Of a stretch of DNA of 39,743 bases, positions 23,586-32,573 are shown in pieces; positions within the stretch are counted from its first letter, which is position 1; every line of letters begins with the position of its first letter. The notes beneath the pieces are model-generated. The model did no database searches, was not told the DNA's origin, and was given only the letters and a program-made list of their open reading frames with translations. Made by a program: the position numbers and the translations under genes. Source of the DNA: JAUPVS01 sp037139495 (GTDB lineage Bacteria > Patescibacteriota > Saccharimonadia > Saccharimonadales > JAUPVS01); contig JBAXGG010000005.1 of the NCBI GenBank assembly GCA_037139495.1, forward strand, positions 1 to 39,743, written 5' to 3'.

Positions 23586-23672
23586 GATTTTAACCTCCGT
23601 AAGAATAGTTATATGTCAACAGCATAATGCTAGCGCCTCCACTTGATCAAGGACTTTATTTATTTTCCCGAG

Positions 23673-23678
23673 TACAAT
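23673..23678 (+). promoter_or_regulatory. -10 box of UvrD-RecB fusion gene (leaderless)
   Basis: TACAAT, 8 nt before the ATG at 23687. Confidence 0.4.
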
Positions 23679-23686
23679 AGATACAT

Positions 23687-26600
23687 ATGGGAAGCTACCT
23701 AGAAGAAATAAAACGCCTCAACGACACTCAAAAAGCGGCTGTCGAACAGATCGACGGACCATTAATGGTAATAGCCGGACCAGGAACCGGCAAAACTCAG
23801 CTACTAAGCATGCGTGTCGCCCAAATACTTCAAAAAACCGACGCCAATCCAACTAATATACTTTGTTTAACTTTTACCGAAGCAGCCGCTCGCAATATGC
23901 GAGACCGCTTAGCACAACTAATTGGCGATGCAGCCAATCACGTTGGCATCTACACTTTTCACGGCTTTGGCAGTGAAATTATTCAGCGTTATCCTGAGTT
24001 CTTTAATGAGCATCCGCTACTAAAACCGGTTGAAGAGCTGGGATCTTACGAAACCCTAGCTGATATCTTTAGCCACCTGGGCCATAACAACGCCTTGCAA
24101 GCCAAATTAGATGAGGACTTTTTGCATCTGCGTTCCAGCTCTATCGCCATAAGCTGGCTCAAACAAGCTGGCATTGCACCAGAGGATCTGGCGACTCTTG
24201 TTGACGGCAACAAAGCTTTTATCGATTTTGCAAATCCGCTAGTCAAACCAGTTTTCGCCGAAAAAACTGCCGGAAACCTATTAGCTACTTATCAAAATCT
24301 ACTGACCGATTTAAGGAAATTTACTTCTAAAGCTGCTGACCAATCGCTAGCTCAACAGTTCAGTGATGAACTGGCTACAGCCATCGAAGAAGTTAACCCA
24401 GAAGGTCGCTATGCGCCCGCGATGACGGCCTGGCGAAACAAGTGGCTTTCTCAAAATCTGTTCAAAGTTTGGCATCTAAGCGACCAACGACGGACTCGCT
24501 TTTTAGAGGCGTTATCTGGGGTTTACAGCCAATACCAACAAGCCCTGGCTAAAAAAGGCTGGTACACCTACGACGACATGATTCTTCGTACTATAAATGC
24601 CTTAGAGTCGGAGCCAGAATTACGACTAACGTTGCAGGAACAGTATCAATACATCATGGTAGACGAATACCAAGATACCAACGGCGCCCAGAACAAGTTA
24701 TTAGAACTCTTGGCCGATAATCCGGTCCACGAAGGTCAACCGAATCTAATGGTAGTAGGCGATGACGACCAAGCAATTTACCGTTTCCAAGGCGCAGATT
24801 TATCCGTCATGCTTGACTTCATTAAACGCTGGCGCAATGTTGAGCGAATCGTCTTGGACAAAAACTATCGCTCCGGTAATGAATTACTAAAACTATCTCG
24901 AGAAGTTATTTTGCATGGCCAAGAAAGATTAGAAAATCAGGTAGAAGGCATCAGTAAGGAGTTATCCAGCGGCTACCCAATCGCACCACCAACTGTGATT
25001 AAACGTACCCAAGCCATTTCAGAACTCGACCAATACGCCGAAGTTGCTAAAACTGTTGCAGGGCTAATTAAAGGTGGGAAAAAGCCCAGCGAGATTGCTA
25101 TTTTGGCACCAAAACATAATTATTTACGATCACTGGTGCCGTATTTATTAGACCAAAAGTTGCCGGTTAGTTATGAACGACGCGAGCATATCCTGAACCA
25201 ACCCAAAATTGTTGAGCTGTTAACTTTAGCCGAGCTCGTACAAGCCGCCGCTGATGGACAGTGGGGCCAGGTTGATGCACTTTTGCCTAAGGTGCTAGCG
25301 GCTGAATATTGGCAGATTGACCCGATGTTAATCTGGAACATTTCTGTTGAGGCCTATAAAACTAAAAAATTATGGCTCGAGATTATGCTGGAGCATAAGA
25401 ATATCCAGCTACAAAATATTGCTCAGGCCCTTCCTGTATTAGCCGGGCAGGCAAATGTACTGCCGCTCGATACCATCCTCGACATATTAATCGGCAATCA
25501 ACCGATACTAATAGGTAAAAAAAGTTGGAAGATACCTTACCGGTCATTCTATTTCAGCGAAATTCGCTTAAATAAATCAACGCAGGAATATTTTGTCCTA
25601 CTTGGGCAAATCAGTACGCTGCGCGAACGACTAAAAGAATACCACCCCGGACAACCATTGACTCTCGCCAACCTTCTACAATTCGTTAATCTATACCAGC
25701 GGAGCAATCTAAACTTACTTGATACCAATCCTCATACTACAAATCCCGAAGCCATCGAGCTAATGACAGCCTATAAGGCTAAAGGTCTAGAGTGGGATAC
25801 CGTGTTTGTATTGGGGGCACACGAGGATGTCTGGGGGAGCAGGGTGCGCAGCAGTAATTACAGCTTTGGTCTGCCACATAATCTAGAATGGGTTAAACCG
25901 GCTCGTGATAGCGAAGATGATCGACTAAGGCTTTTTTACGTAGCCATAACTAGAGCCAAAAATAACCTTTATTTAACTGGCTATGACAAAGCCTATAATG
26001 GCAAACTCAGCCAAGCTCTATACTGGTTAAGCCAACAAACTAACCCAACTAGACTGCCCGCCAGTAATACTGCCGACTTAATCCATAGCCAAGAAATTCA
26101 CTGGGGCTTAAAAAAAGTCGAAAAACGCAGCCTTCAAGACAGTTTGAAACCATTTATTGATACTTATCAGCTAAGCGCTACTCATCTTAATAGTTTTCTC
26201 GATCTAACACGTGGCGGACCAAAACACTTCTTTTTTAGACACATGCTCCATTTCCCAGAGGCAATTACACCCAGCTCGGTATACGGTTCGGTGGTCCACG
26301 AGGTTTTGCACTATATGCACGTAAATTTAACTAAAACTGGTAGATTGCCGAAGCTTAGCTTCTTGCAATCTTTGCTTGAACAGAACTTAAAAGATTCGGC
26401 CTTGTTGCAAACCGATAAATCTCGACTTATCGAACGAGGTTACCAAACGCTCTCCGGATTCTACCCATTCGCCTCTCAGCAATTCCTAAAAACCGATAAG
26501 AGTGAGACTAACTTCAAAAACGAGGGTATAGTTTTAGGCGATGCCAGATTAACCGGTAAAATTGATGCTCTCCGTCAAGTTAGTCTGGGGGAATTGGAGA

Positions 26601-26965
26601 TTATTGATTATAAAACCGGAATCCCACTACATGACTGGCATGCTAAAGGTGCTTACCCACAAGTCCGATCCCACCTATACCAGCAACAGCTAGTCTTTTA
26701 TCAACTAATGGTGAACGGCTCGGCTCATTACAAAGATCAAAAGGTAAGCAAACTGGCTTTACAATTTGTTGAACCAGACGAGGATGGACAGTTAAGTTAC
26801 CTAACCTATCAGCCTAGCCAAGAAGACCTGGACCGCTTACGAGGGTTAATTAAAGCCGTCTGGCAACACATTACAGATCTAGATTTTCCAGAAACCCGTC
26901 AGTACAGCCTAGATCCTAAGGGAGTTAAACAGTTCGAAAATGACTTACTGAGTGGGAAAATATAA
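23687..26965 (+). CDS. UvrD/PcrA-like helicase fused to RecB-family nuclease
   Basis: A 1092-aa protein. The SF1A helicase occupies about residues 1-780: Walker A VIAGPGTGKTQLL (about 28-40), Ia (LCLTFTEAAARNM), DEYQDTNGAQ (about 326), VGDDDQAIYRFQGA (about 360), motif IV-V region with LMTAYKAKGLEWDTVFV, motif VI RLFYVAITRAK. The C-terminal PD-(D/E)XK nuclease (about 820-1070) has GSVVHEVLH (near 870), GKIDAL (near 957) and IIDYKTG (near 974), the H, D and D-x-K catalytic set. The layout resembles AddA/RecB-type or CPR single-chain repair enzymes for double-strand-break end processing. The 3' end abuts the MIP gene with no gap. Confidence 0.92.
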   Translation: MGSYLEEIKRLNDTQKAAVEQIDGPLMVIAGPGTGKTQLLSMRVAQILQKTDANPTNILCLTFTEAAARNMRDRLAQLIGDAANHVGIYTFHGFGSEIIQRYPEFFNEHPLLKPVEELGSYETLADIFSHLGHNNALQAKLDEDFLHLRSSSIAISWLKQAGIAPEDLATLVDGNKAFIDFANPLVKPVFAEKTAGNLLATYQNLLTDLRKFTSKAADQSLAQQFSDELATAIEEVNPEGRYAPAMTAWRNKWLSQNLFKVWHLSDQRRTRFLEALSGVYSQYQQALAKKGWYTYDDMILRTINALESEPELRLTLQEQYQYIMVDEYQDTNGAQNKLLELLADNPVHEGQPNLMVVGDDDQAIYRFQGADLSVMLDFIKRWRNVERIVLDKNYRSGNELLKLSREVILHGQERLENQVEGISKELSSGYPIAPPTVIKRTQAISELDQYAEVAKTVAGLIKGGKKPSEIAILAPKHNYLRSLVPYLLDQKLPVSYERREHILNQPKIVELLTLAELVQAAADGQWGQVDALLPKVLAAEYWQIDPMLIWNISVEAYKTKKLWLEIMLEHKNIQLQNIAQALPVLAGQANVLPLDTILDILIGNQPILIGKKSWKIPYRSFYFSEIRLNKSTQEYFVLLGQISTLRERLKEYHPGQPLTLANLLQFVNLYQRSNLNLLDTNPHTTNPEAIELMTAYKAKGLEWDTVFVLGAHEDVWGSRVRSSNYSFGLPHNLEWVKPARDSEDDRLRLFYVAITRAKNNLYLTGYDKAYNGKLSQALYWLSQQTNPTRLPASNTADLIHSQEIHWGLKKVEKRSLQDSLKPFIDTYQLSATHLNSFLDLTRGGPKHFFFRHMLHFPEAITPSSVYGSVVHEVLHYMHVNLTKTGRLPKLSFLQSLLEQNLKDSALLQTDKSRLIERGYQTLSGFYPFASQQFLKTDKSETNFKNEGIVLGDARLTGKIDALRQVSLGELEIIDYKTGIPLHDWHAKGAYPQVRSHLYQQQLVFYQLMVNGSAHYKDQKVSKLALQFVEPDEDGQLSYLTYQPSQEDLDRLRGLIKAVWQHITDLDFPETRQYSLDPKGVKQFENDLLSGKI

Positions 26966-27643
26966 CTACTTCTTGCGACGAGTTGGTTTAGCTTTTTTAA
27001 CTGTCGAGGCAACTTTAGCTAAAGCAGCTTTAGGAGCGAAAAGGTATAGATATAAGTTAACACCTACAATACCACCGATTAATGGTCCAGCAACATATGC
27101 CCAGCTCCAGTTGTGGACACCAAGCGCGATAGCTGGGTTTCCAATACCGTTAGAACCGAGCGAAGCAACCATTGTTCCAATAAAAATCGCGCCGGCAATT
27201 GTAGCGGCGTACTGTAGCCCTTCGAATTCCTGCAAAACAGCGGCTGCGACACCAAAAGCAATCACAAAGCCGGCAATCGCTTCAGCAACAATTACCCTGT
27301 AGGCGAATACCTGAGGTGTTGAAGGCAATGGAGTATTGGTTAGGTATGTATAGAGCCACCAAGCAAATGCGCCACCAGCGAACTGGGCAGCCAAAAAACT
27401 GACGGATTTAACAGTTGAGTTTTTACGAGCCGACCATAGACCTAAAGTTACGGCTGGGTTGAATTGAGCCCCAGAGTTACGAGCCAACAATAATGCACCC
27501 CCCAGGAAAGCTAAGGCAACGCCAGAGCTTAAAAAGTACGAATAACCAACACCTGACTTACCAACGGCAAGTAGAACAGTAGTAAGAACGGCAACGCCCA
27601 AGAACTCAGCGGCGACTTCAGAAACTTTAAATCGTGACAACAT
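26966..27643 (-). CDS. MIP family (aquaporin-like) channel
   Basis: A 225-aa six-helix channel with two half-helix motifs: NPA at 62-64 (QFNPAVTLG) and NPA at 169-171 (IGNPAIALG). In almost all aquaporins and glycerol channels the second NPA is followed by Arg, which forms the narrow selectivity filter. Here the residue is Ile172. The start (SEVAAEFLGVAVL) and the Lys/Arg-rich C-terminus (KKAKPTRRKK) are otherwise normal. It may pass a solute other than water or glycerol. AAGGAGG precedes the ATG. It lies just downstream of the ATP synthase operon on the same strand, with its own leader. Confidence 0.88.
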   Translation of the reverse strand: MLSRFKVSEVAAEFLGVAVLTTVLLAVGKSGVGYSYFLSSGVALAFLGGALLLARNSGAQFNPAVTLGLWSARKNSTVKSVSFLAAQFAGGAFAWWLYTYLTNTPLPSTPQVFAYRVIVAEAIAGFVIAFGVAAAVLQEFEGLQYAATIAGAIFIGTMVASLGSNGIGNPAIALGVHNWSWAYVAGPLIGGIVGVNLYLYLFAPKAALAKVASTVKKAKPTRRKK

Positions 27644-27684
27644 ACTCGTGAACCCTCCTTAAATATATGACATAAGCATAGTAC

Positions 27685-27714
27685 GGATTGACCTCTTTGT
27701 GAAGAGGAAAATCC
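27685..27714 (-). terminator. Nested hairpin at end of ATP synthase operon
   Basis: GGATT (27685-27689), GA, CCTCTT (27692-27697), TGTG loop, AAGAGG (27702-27707), AA, AATCC (27710-27714): two stacked stems of 5 and 6 bp. It begins at the epsilon stop codon. No T-run follows on either strand, so it is a weak terminator or an mRNA-end structure. Confidence 0.45.
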
Positions 27715-28142
27715 TAATGACGCTGTTTGCGACGACGTAAACTGGCAACCTGCAAACGAACCGCGTGTCGATCTATTAAAGACTGAGCTTTGTCTAAAGT
27801 AATCTGATCTTTGGCTTCGGCCCTGAGAGTTTTAGCACTTTCATAAGCCTTCTCGGCCTCCTGAATATTAATCTCATCCTCTCGGTCAGCCTCATCTACT
27901 AAAACGCGCACTATGTTTTCTATGATCTCAATAACGCCTCCATTGCTGGCAAAATACTCCCATTTAGACTCTGGGTCATTTTGGGCACGTTTAACGATTA
28001 TAACTCCTGGTACAGCGACACTAACTAAAGGTGCGTGATTGGTGAAAACACCAATCTCGCCATCTGGCGTCGGTAGCCTAACCTCGTAGACCTCTTCAGT
28101 CAATTTTGTCCCTTCAAGGGTTACTAGCTCAAATCGTAGCAC
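27714..28142 (-). CDS. atpC: ATP synthase epsilon subunit
   Basis: A 142-aa protein. The N-terminal beta-sandwich carries LPTPDGEIGVFTNHAPLVS and the conserved GGVIEI strand. The C-terminal helical hairpin (about residues 95-135, EAEKAYESAKTLRAEAKDQ) is the arm that can inhibit rotation. GTG start directly after the beta stop codon (TAAGTG), so translation is coupled. The basic tail (RRRKQRH) is unusual. Last gene of the operon. Confidence 0.92.
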   Translation of the reverse strand: MLRFELVTLEGTKLTEEVYEVRLPTPDGEIGVFTNHAPLVSVAVPGVIIVKRAQNDPESKWEYFASNGGVIEIIENIVRVLVDEADREDEINIQEAEKAYESAKTLRAEAKDQITLDKAQSLIDRHAVRLQVASLRRRKQRH

Positions 28143-29525
28143 TTATTTGACGTCCTTAATTGAGCCCTTCATATAGAAGGCGCCCTCAGGCTTATCATCA
28201 TGCTTACCGTCCAGGATCTCACGAAAGCCGGCAATCGTATCTTTGAGAGGGACGTATTGACCCTTGTTACCGGTAAAGTCCTCAGCCACAAAGAACGGCT
28301 GGGTCAAGAAGCGCTGGATACGTCGAGCGCGAGCAACGGTCTGCTTATCTTCGTCACTTAGTTCTTCCATACCCAAAATGGCAATAATATCTTGAAGGTC
28401 CTTATAACGCTGCAAAATCTGCTGAACTTCGCGAGCCACGTTGTAGTGATCCTCACCAACAATTTCTGGATCGAGAATAGTTGAGTTTGAATCTAGCGGG
28501 TCAACGGCCGGGTACAAACCTAGTTCGGTTAAAGCACGGTTTAATACGATTGTTGAATCGAGATGGGCGAAGGTTGTGGCTGGAGCTGGATCGGTAAGGT
28601 CATCAGCTGGCACGTAAACGGCCTGGACGGAAGTAATCGAACCTTTATGGGTTGATGTAATCCGCTCCTGCAAGCCACCCATTTCTTGGGCTAGAGTTGG
28701 CTGGTAACCGACGGCGCTAGGTAAGCGACCAAGAAGGGCCGAAACCTCGGCACCGGCCTGAGTAAAACGAAAAATATTATCAATAAATAGAAGTGTGTCT
28801 TTGCCTTGGTCACGAAAGCCTTCGGCGATCGCCAAACCTGACAGAGCTACGCGTAAACGAGCACCAGGTGGCTCATTCATCTGGCCAAAAACTAAGGAAG
28901 TCTTATCTAGCACACCGGAGTCTTTCATTTCATGGTAAAGATCATTACCTTCGCGGGTACGCTCACCAACACCAGCAAAAACAGAATAACCACTATGGAA
29001 CTTAGCGATGTTGTTAATAAGTTCCTGGATAAGAACGGTTTTACCAACACCCGCACCACCGAATAAGCCAACCTTACCACCCTTGGTAATTGGCGCAATC
29101 AGGTCGATAACTTTCATACCCGTTTCTAGAATCTCAACGCTGCCAGACTGTTCGGAAAGGCTAGGTGGAGCACGGTGAATTGGAGCCCGTTGCTTAAATT
29201 CGCCACCTTTAGAGTCGATTGGTTCGCCGATGACATTAAACATACGTCCTAGAGTCTTTTCACCAACTGGAACGCTAATTGGTGCACCTGTGTCTACGAC
29301 AGGGCTATCTCGCTCTAAACCATCAGTAGAACCAAGGGCAATGGCCCGAACGGCGGTTTCGCTTAGGTGCTGAGCGACCTCTAAAACTAATGTCTTACCA
29401 TTATTCTTAACTTCAAGCGCGTTATAAATAGCTGGCAGGTTACCCTCGCCAAAATTAATATCAATCACCACGCCGACAATCTGCGTAACTCGTCCATTCT
29501 TCATTTTTGTTGTTGCTGTTGCCAT
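28143..29525 (-). CDS. atpD: ATP synthase beta subunit
   Basis: A 460-aa catalytic subunit. P-loop GGAGVGKTVLIQELI (about residues 154-168), the catalytic Glu region with GERTREGNDLY, Walker B DTLLFIDNIFRFTQ, the DELSEED-like lever as MEELSDEDKQT, and C-terminal PFFVAEDFTGNKGQYV. It hydrolyses or makes ATP at the alpha/beta interface. GGGGAG lies 8 nt before the ATG. It starts 2 nt after the small ORF that separates it from gamma. Confidence 0.96.
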   Translation of the reverse strand: MATATTKMKNGRVTQIVGVVIDINFGEGNLPAIYNALEVKNNGKTLVLEVAQHLSETAVRAIALGSTDGLERDSPVVDTGAPISVPVGEKTLGRMFNVIGEPIDSKGGEFKQRAPIHRAPPSLSEQSGSVEILETGMKVIDLIAPITKGGKVGLFGGAGVGKTVLIQELINNIAKFHSGYSVFAGVGERTREGNDLYHEMKDSGVLDKTSLVFGQMNEPPGARLRVALSGLAIAEGFRDQGKDTLLFIDNIFRFTQAGAEVSALLGRLPSAVGYQPTLAQEMGGLQERITSTHKGSITSVQAVYVPADDLTDPAPATTFAHLDSTIVLNRALTELGLYPAVDPLDSNSTILDPEIVGEDHYNVAREVQQILQRYKDLQDIIAILGMEELSDEDKQTVARARRIQRFLTQPFFVAEDFTGNKGQYVPLKDTIAGFREILDGKHDDKPEGAFYMKGSIKDVK

Positions 29526-29527
29526 TA

Positions 29528-29845
29528 TTAAAACTCCCCAGTCTGACGGATAGCTTCGCTGGCCTTATGTAAATCATCCGAGCCTACTATTTCAAGTATT
29601 GAACTTGCTACAAGCTCTGCTACTAGTCGAACGTCGTGATAACTTGGGCTCCTAACATCAACTCCAAGTTGAGCCATAGCCATAGTAATGGCTTCTGTAC
29701 TGATAGAAGTTTTATCGCTTGCAGTTTCTATATCTGTAATTGCCATCTTATCTCTCCTTATACTTTTTTCTGAACGTATTTCGTCTGCACAATATTCAAC
29801 CAACTTACCTAGAACGTGGCCAGCTTCTGAGCCTAGATTTTTCAT
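29528..29845 (-). CDS. Unknown small protein Y between atpG and atpD
   Basis: A 105-aa ORF I do not recognise. Its ATG overlaps the gamma stop codon (ATGA), the normal sign of coupling. A second in-frame ATG at 29746 has a strong AGGAGA 6 nt upstream and would give a 72-residue protein (MAITDIETASDK). Either or both may be used. The C-terminal half is helical and acidic with a VDVRSPSYHD motif, weakly like TDARSPEFYA in the other inserted ORF. No signal or membrane segment. Its place between gamma and beta suggests a role in assembly or regulation of F1; this is inference. Confidence 0.6.
   Translation of the reverse strand: MKNLGSEAGHVLGKLVEYCADEIRSEKSIRRDKMAITDIETASDKTSISTEAITMAMAQLGVDVRSPSYHDVRLVAELVASSILEIVGSDDLHKASEAIRQTGEF
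29753..29758 (-). promoter_or_regulatory. Internal Shine-Dalgarno in small ORF Y
   Basis: AGGAGA (minus strand) 6 nt before the in-frame ATG at 29746. It is stronger than anything at the overlapping start 29845, so a shorter product is likely. Confidence 0.5.
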
Positions 29846-30708
29846 GTGATCGCCTCAGCGCCACCGGTGATTTCGGCAATTTCCTGGGTGATACTGGCCT
29901 GGCGAGCGGTGTTTAGAGCTAGGGTCAAATCGCCTATAATGTCGGTAGCGTTATCACTGGCGTTCTTCATAGCTATCATACGCATGGAGTGTTCGCTAGC
30001 AAAACTCTCCAGGATATCCTGGCTGAGCTGAGCCTCGATTAGGCGAAGGCTAACATTATCTAGGACTGCACGTACCGAAGGCTCGAAGATTGCCTGTTCC
30101 AAATCTGAGTCTATTTCTATTTCCTGAAAAGCAGCTGGTAAAAGGCGATGGCTCATGACTTCCTGTCTAATACTAGACTTATAGTCAGTAAAAATTACGT
30201 CTATAGCATCAGCCTGACCACTCGTAAACATTTCAACGACACTATTTAGGAGCGGTCGTATATCGTTAGCCGTTGGATGTTCGGGGAAGTTTTGATAAAC
30301 GGCAACAACCTCGATATCCTTAATCTTAGACACATAACGAGCGACCTGCCGACCAATAACGATGGCCTGACTTATTATACCCTCTGCTTTATCTTGCTGT
30401 AGCTCCTTGGCGAAAGTACGAAGGACGTTGCTATTGTAAGCTCCAGCAAGCGTACGATCACTAGCAATAACGAGATGTAATCGAGTTTGAATCTTGTGCT
30501 GCTTAAACAAAGGATGCTCATTGACATCAGTTAATTGTCTTAAACGAGTTAAGATTTCACTGGCCACGTTACTAAAATCGCGCGACTTGTAAGCTGCCTC
30601 CTGGGCACGGCGCATCTTACTAGCCGACACCATCTCCATGGCCTTGGTAATCTGCTTAGTATTCTTGATAGAACCCATGCGGCGCTTAAGGAGTTGTGTG
30701 CTAGCCAC
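29842..30708 (-). CDS. atpG: ATP synthase gamma subunit
   Basis: A 288-aa rotor shaft. N-terminal helix with LLKRRMGSIKNTKQITKAME and MVSASKMRRAQ, the signature segments, and C-terminal helix with MIAMKNASDNA and LALNTARQASITQEI. GTG start overlapping the stop codon of the 98-aa ORF (GTGGCTAG). Its stop overlaps the start of the next small ORF (ATGA). So gamma is locked between two unknown small proteins by translational coupling on both sides. Confidence 0.95.
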   Translation of the reverse strand: MASTQLLKRRMGSIKNTKQITKAMEMVSASKMRRAQEAAYKSRDFSNVASEILTRLRQLTDVNEHPLFKQHKIQTRLHLVIASDRTLAGAYNSNVLRTFAKELQQDKAEGIISQAIVIGRQVARYVSKIKDIEVVAVYQNFPEHPTANDIRPLLNSVVEMFTSGQADAIDVIFTDYKSSIRQEVMSHRLLPAAFQEIEIDSDLEQAIFEPSVRAVLDNVSLRLIEAQLSQDILESFASEHSMRMIAMKNASDNATDIIGDLTLALNTARQASITQEIAEITGGAEAIT

Positions 30709-30997
30709 GGGAGGCCCCGTCTATATAAATCTCTTCAACTACCTGAGCATAGAATTCGGGTGATCGCGCATCTGTCGGCCACAATGGTAATTCTGCAATC
30801 CTAGCAAGCTCCTTGATAACTGGAAATGCGGCGCCCATCTGTGCAACAACTACATCATAGGGGCTGGAGTCTTTACTGACTGCATTAGCTGCTCTCAACC
30901 CAAGCTCACGCGCTACACGGTGCCGCAGGTCTATATCTGAGAAAGCTTCTTTCAACTCATCTACTTCCTGACGCGTTAATGATGTTGGGGCATCCAT
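30701..30997 (-). CDS. Unknown small protein X between atpA and atpG
   Basis: A 98-aa soluble, mostly helical, acidic protein I do not recognise. It starts 2 nt after the alpha stop codon and ends inside the gamma start (8-nt overlap). Pieces: LTRQEVDELKEAFSDIDLRH, VAQMGAAFPVIKELARIAEL, then WPTDARSPEFYAQVVEEI. The DxRSPxxx stretch recalls VDVRSPSYHD in the other inserted ORF, so the two may be distant relatives; this is by eye only. Placement inside a highly conserved operon, in frame with coupling, argues for a real protein linked to F1. Confidence 0.65.
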   Translation of the reverse strand: MDAPTSLTRQEVDELKEAFSDIDLRHRVARELGLRAANAVSKDSSPYDVVVAQMGAAFPVIKELARIAELPLWPTDARSPEFYAQVVEEIYIDGASRG

Positions 30998-30999
30998 GA

Positions 31000-32565
31000 T
31001 TAAACCTTGCTTTCTGCTACTACGTCTGGCTTCTTCTCAACCAAATAGCTTTTAGCCACCTGTTCGGCAGCCCTTAGTATTACATCCTTAGTCTTGTCGG
31101 ACGGTTTGTCGCCCTTATTAAGCTCGTCCATGTCTTTGCGGTTACCAGAATGCAAGCGATTCAAAAGAGCCTTTTCGGCATCTTTGATTTTTTCGACAGG
31201 TACGTTATCGAAAGCACCGCCAGTAGTCGCCATCAATGCAGCCGTTTGTTCCCAGATACTCATCGGTGAAAATTGCGGTTGTTTGAGCAGCTCTGTCAGT
31301 AGTTGTCCACGCTGAATGCGTTGTTTAGTTTCTTCGTCTAGATCAGTCGAAAACTGAGCAAAGGCAGCAAGTTCACGGAACTGTGCCAAACTCAAACGTA
31401 ATGTACCGGCCACGCTTTTAACAGCCTTGGTTTGAGCCGCTCCACCAACACGAGATACTGACAAACCTACTGATATAGCTGGTCGAATACCCTGATAGAA
31501 TAGGCTTGTTTCCATGAAAATCTGACCATCGGTGATAGAAATCACATTAGTTGGAATATAGGCCGAAATGTCTCCGGCCTGAGTTTCGATGATTGGCAGA
31601 GCAGTTAAAGATCCGCCGCCTTTTTCGTCGGAAAGCTTGGCTGAGCGTTCCAGAAGGCGAGAATGAAGATAGAAAACGTCACCAGGGTAGGCTTCGCGGC
31701 CAGGAGGACGCCGTAGCAAAAGTGACATTTGTCGATAGGCAGCAGCATGCTTGGTCAAGTCATCGTAGATAATTAAAGCGTGCTGGGAGTTGTCACGAAA
31801 GAATTCGCCCATAGCGGTTCCAGCGTATGGCGCTAGGTACTGCAGGGAAGCCGGATCCGAAGCGCTGGTAGCGATGATAATCGTCTGATCCATAACACCT
31901 TCGCGTTTCAAACGTTCGATCATGCGGGCAACTTTAGAAAGCTTCTGACCAATCGCTACGTAAATGTTTATAACGCCAGTGCCTTGCTGGTGCTGGTTAA
32001 TCATAGTGTCAACAGCGATTGCGGTTTTACCGGTTTGACGGTCACCAATGATCAGCTCGCGTTGACCACGACCAATCGGTACCATTCCATCGATGGCCAT
32101 AATGCCGGTCATTAGTGGTTCGTGGACTGATTTACGATCAAGAACTCCTGGGGCAGTACGTTCAACTAAACCAGTGTGGCGAGTTTTGATGGGACCTTTA
32201 TCATCAAGTGGGCGACCGAGTGGGTCAACCACACGACCAATCAGCTCTGTGCCAACCGGTACTTCTAGAACTTTACCAGTTAGGCGAGCTTTAGCACCAG
32301 CCTTTATAAGTGTATCGTCACCAAGTAAAACCGTACCAATTTCGTCTTCCATGAGGTTAAGCGCAAACGCCGTAACAGTCGATCCGTCGGTTGCTTCAAT
32401 CTCAAGCATTTCGTTGAAGCCAGCTTTACTTAAACCGTAGATCCAAGCAATACCGTCTCCCACGCGAGTTACGACACCAACTGTTTCAAAATCACCGCTG
32501 CGCTTGAGTTCTTCAATTGCCGATCGAATGTCGGCTCCAAGTTCTTTAATCGATATATTTGCCAT
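31000..32565 (-). CDS. atpA: ATP synthase alpha subunit
   Basis: A 521-aa regulatory nucleotide-binding subunit. P-loop GDRQTGKTAIAVDTMI (about residues 172-187), LIIYDDLTKHAAAYR, LLRRPPGREAYPGD and the arginine-finger region SVSRVGGAAQ are all present. The C-terminus has a Lys-rich extension (KDMDELNKGDKPSDKTKD) a little longer than usual. AAGGA lies 7 nt before the ATG. Confidence 0.96.
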   Translation of the reverse strand: MANISIKELGADIRSAIEELKRSGDFETVGVVTRVGDGIAWIYGLSKAGFNEMLEIEATDGSTVTAFALNLMEDEIGTVLLGDDTLIKAGAKARLTGKVLEVPVGTELIGRVVDPLGRPLDDKGPIKTRHTGLVERTAPGVLDRKSVHEPLMTGIMAIDGMVPIGRGQRELIIGDRQTGKTAIAVDTMINQHQQGTGVINIYVAIGQKLSKVARMIERLKREGVMDQTIIIATSASDPASLQYLAPYAGTAMGEFFRDNSQHALIIYDDLTKHAAAYRQMSLLLRRPPGREAYPGDVFYLHSRLLERSAKLSDEKGGGSLTALPIIETQAGDISAYIPTNVISITDGQIFMETSLFYQGIRPAISVGLSVSRVGGAAQTKAVKSVAGTLRLSLAQFRELAAFAQFSTDLDEETKQRIQRGQLLTELLKQPQFSPMSIWEQTAALMATTGGAFDNVPVEKIKDAEKALLNRLHSGNRKDMDELNKGDKPSDKTKDVILRAAEQVAKSYLVEKKPDVVAESKV

Positions 32566-32573
32566 GATCTTCC

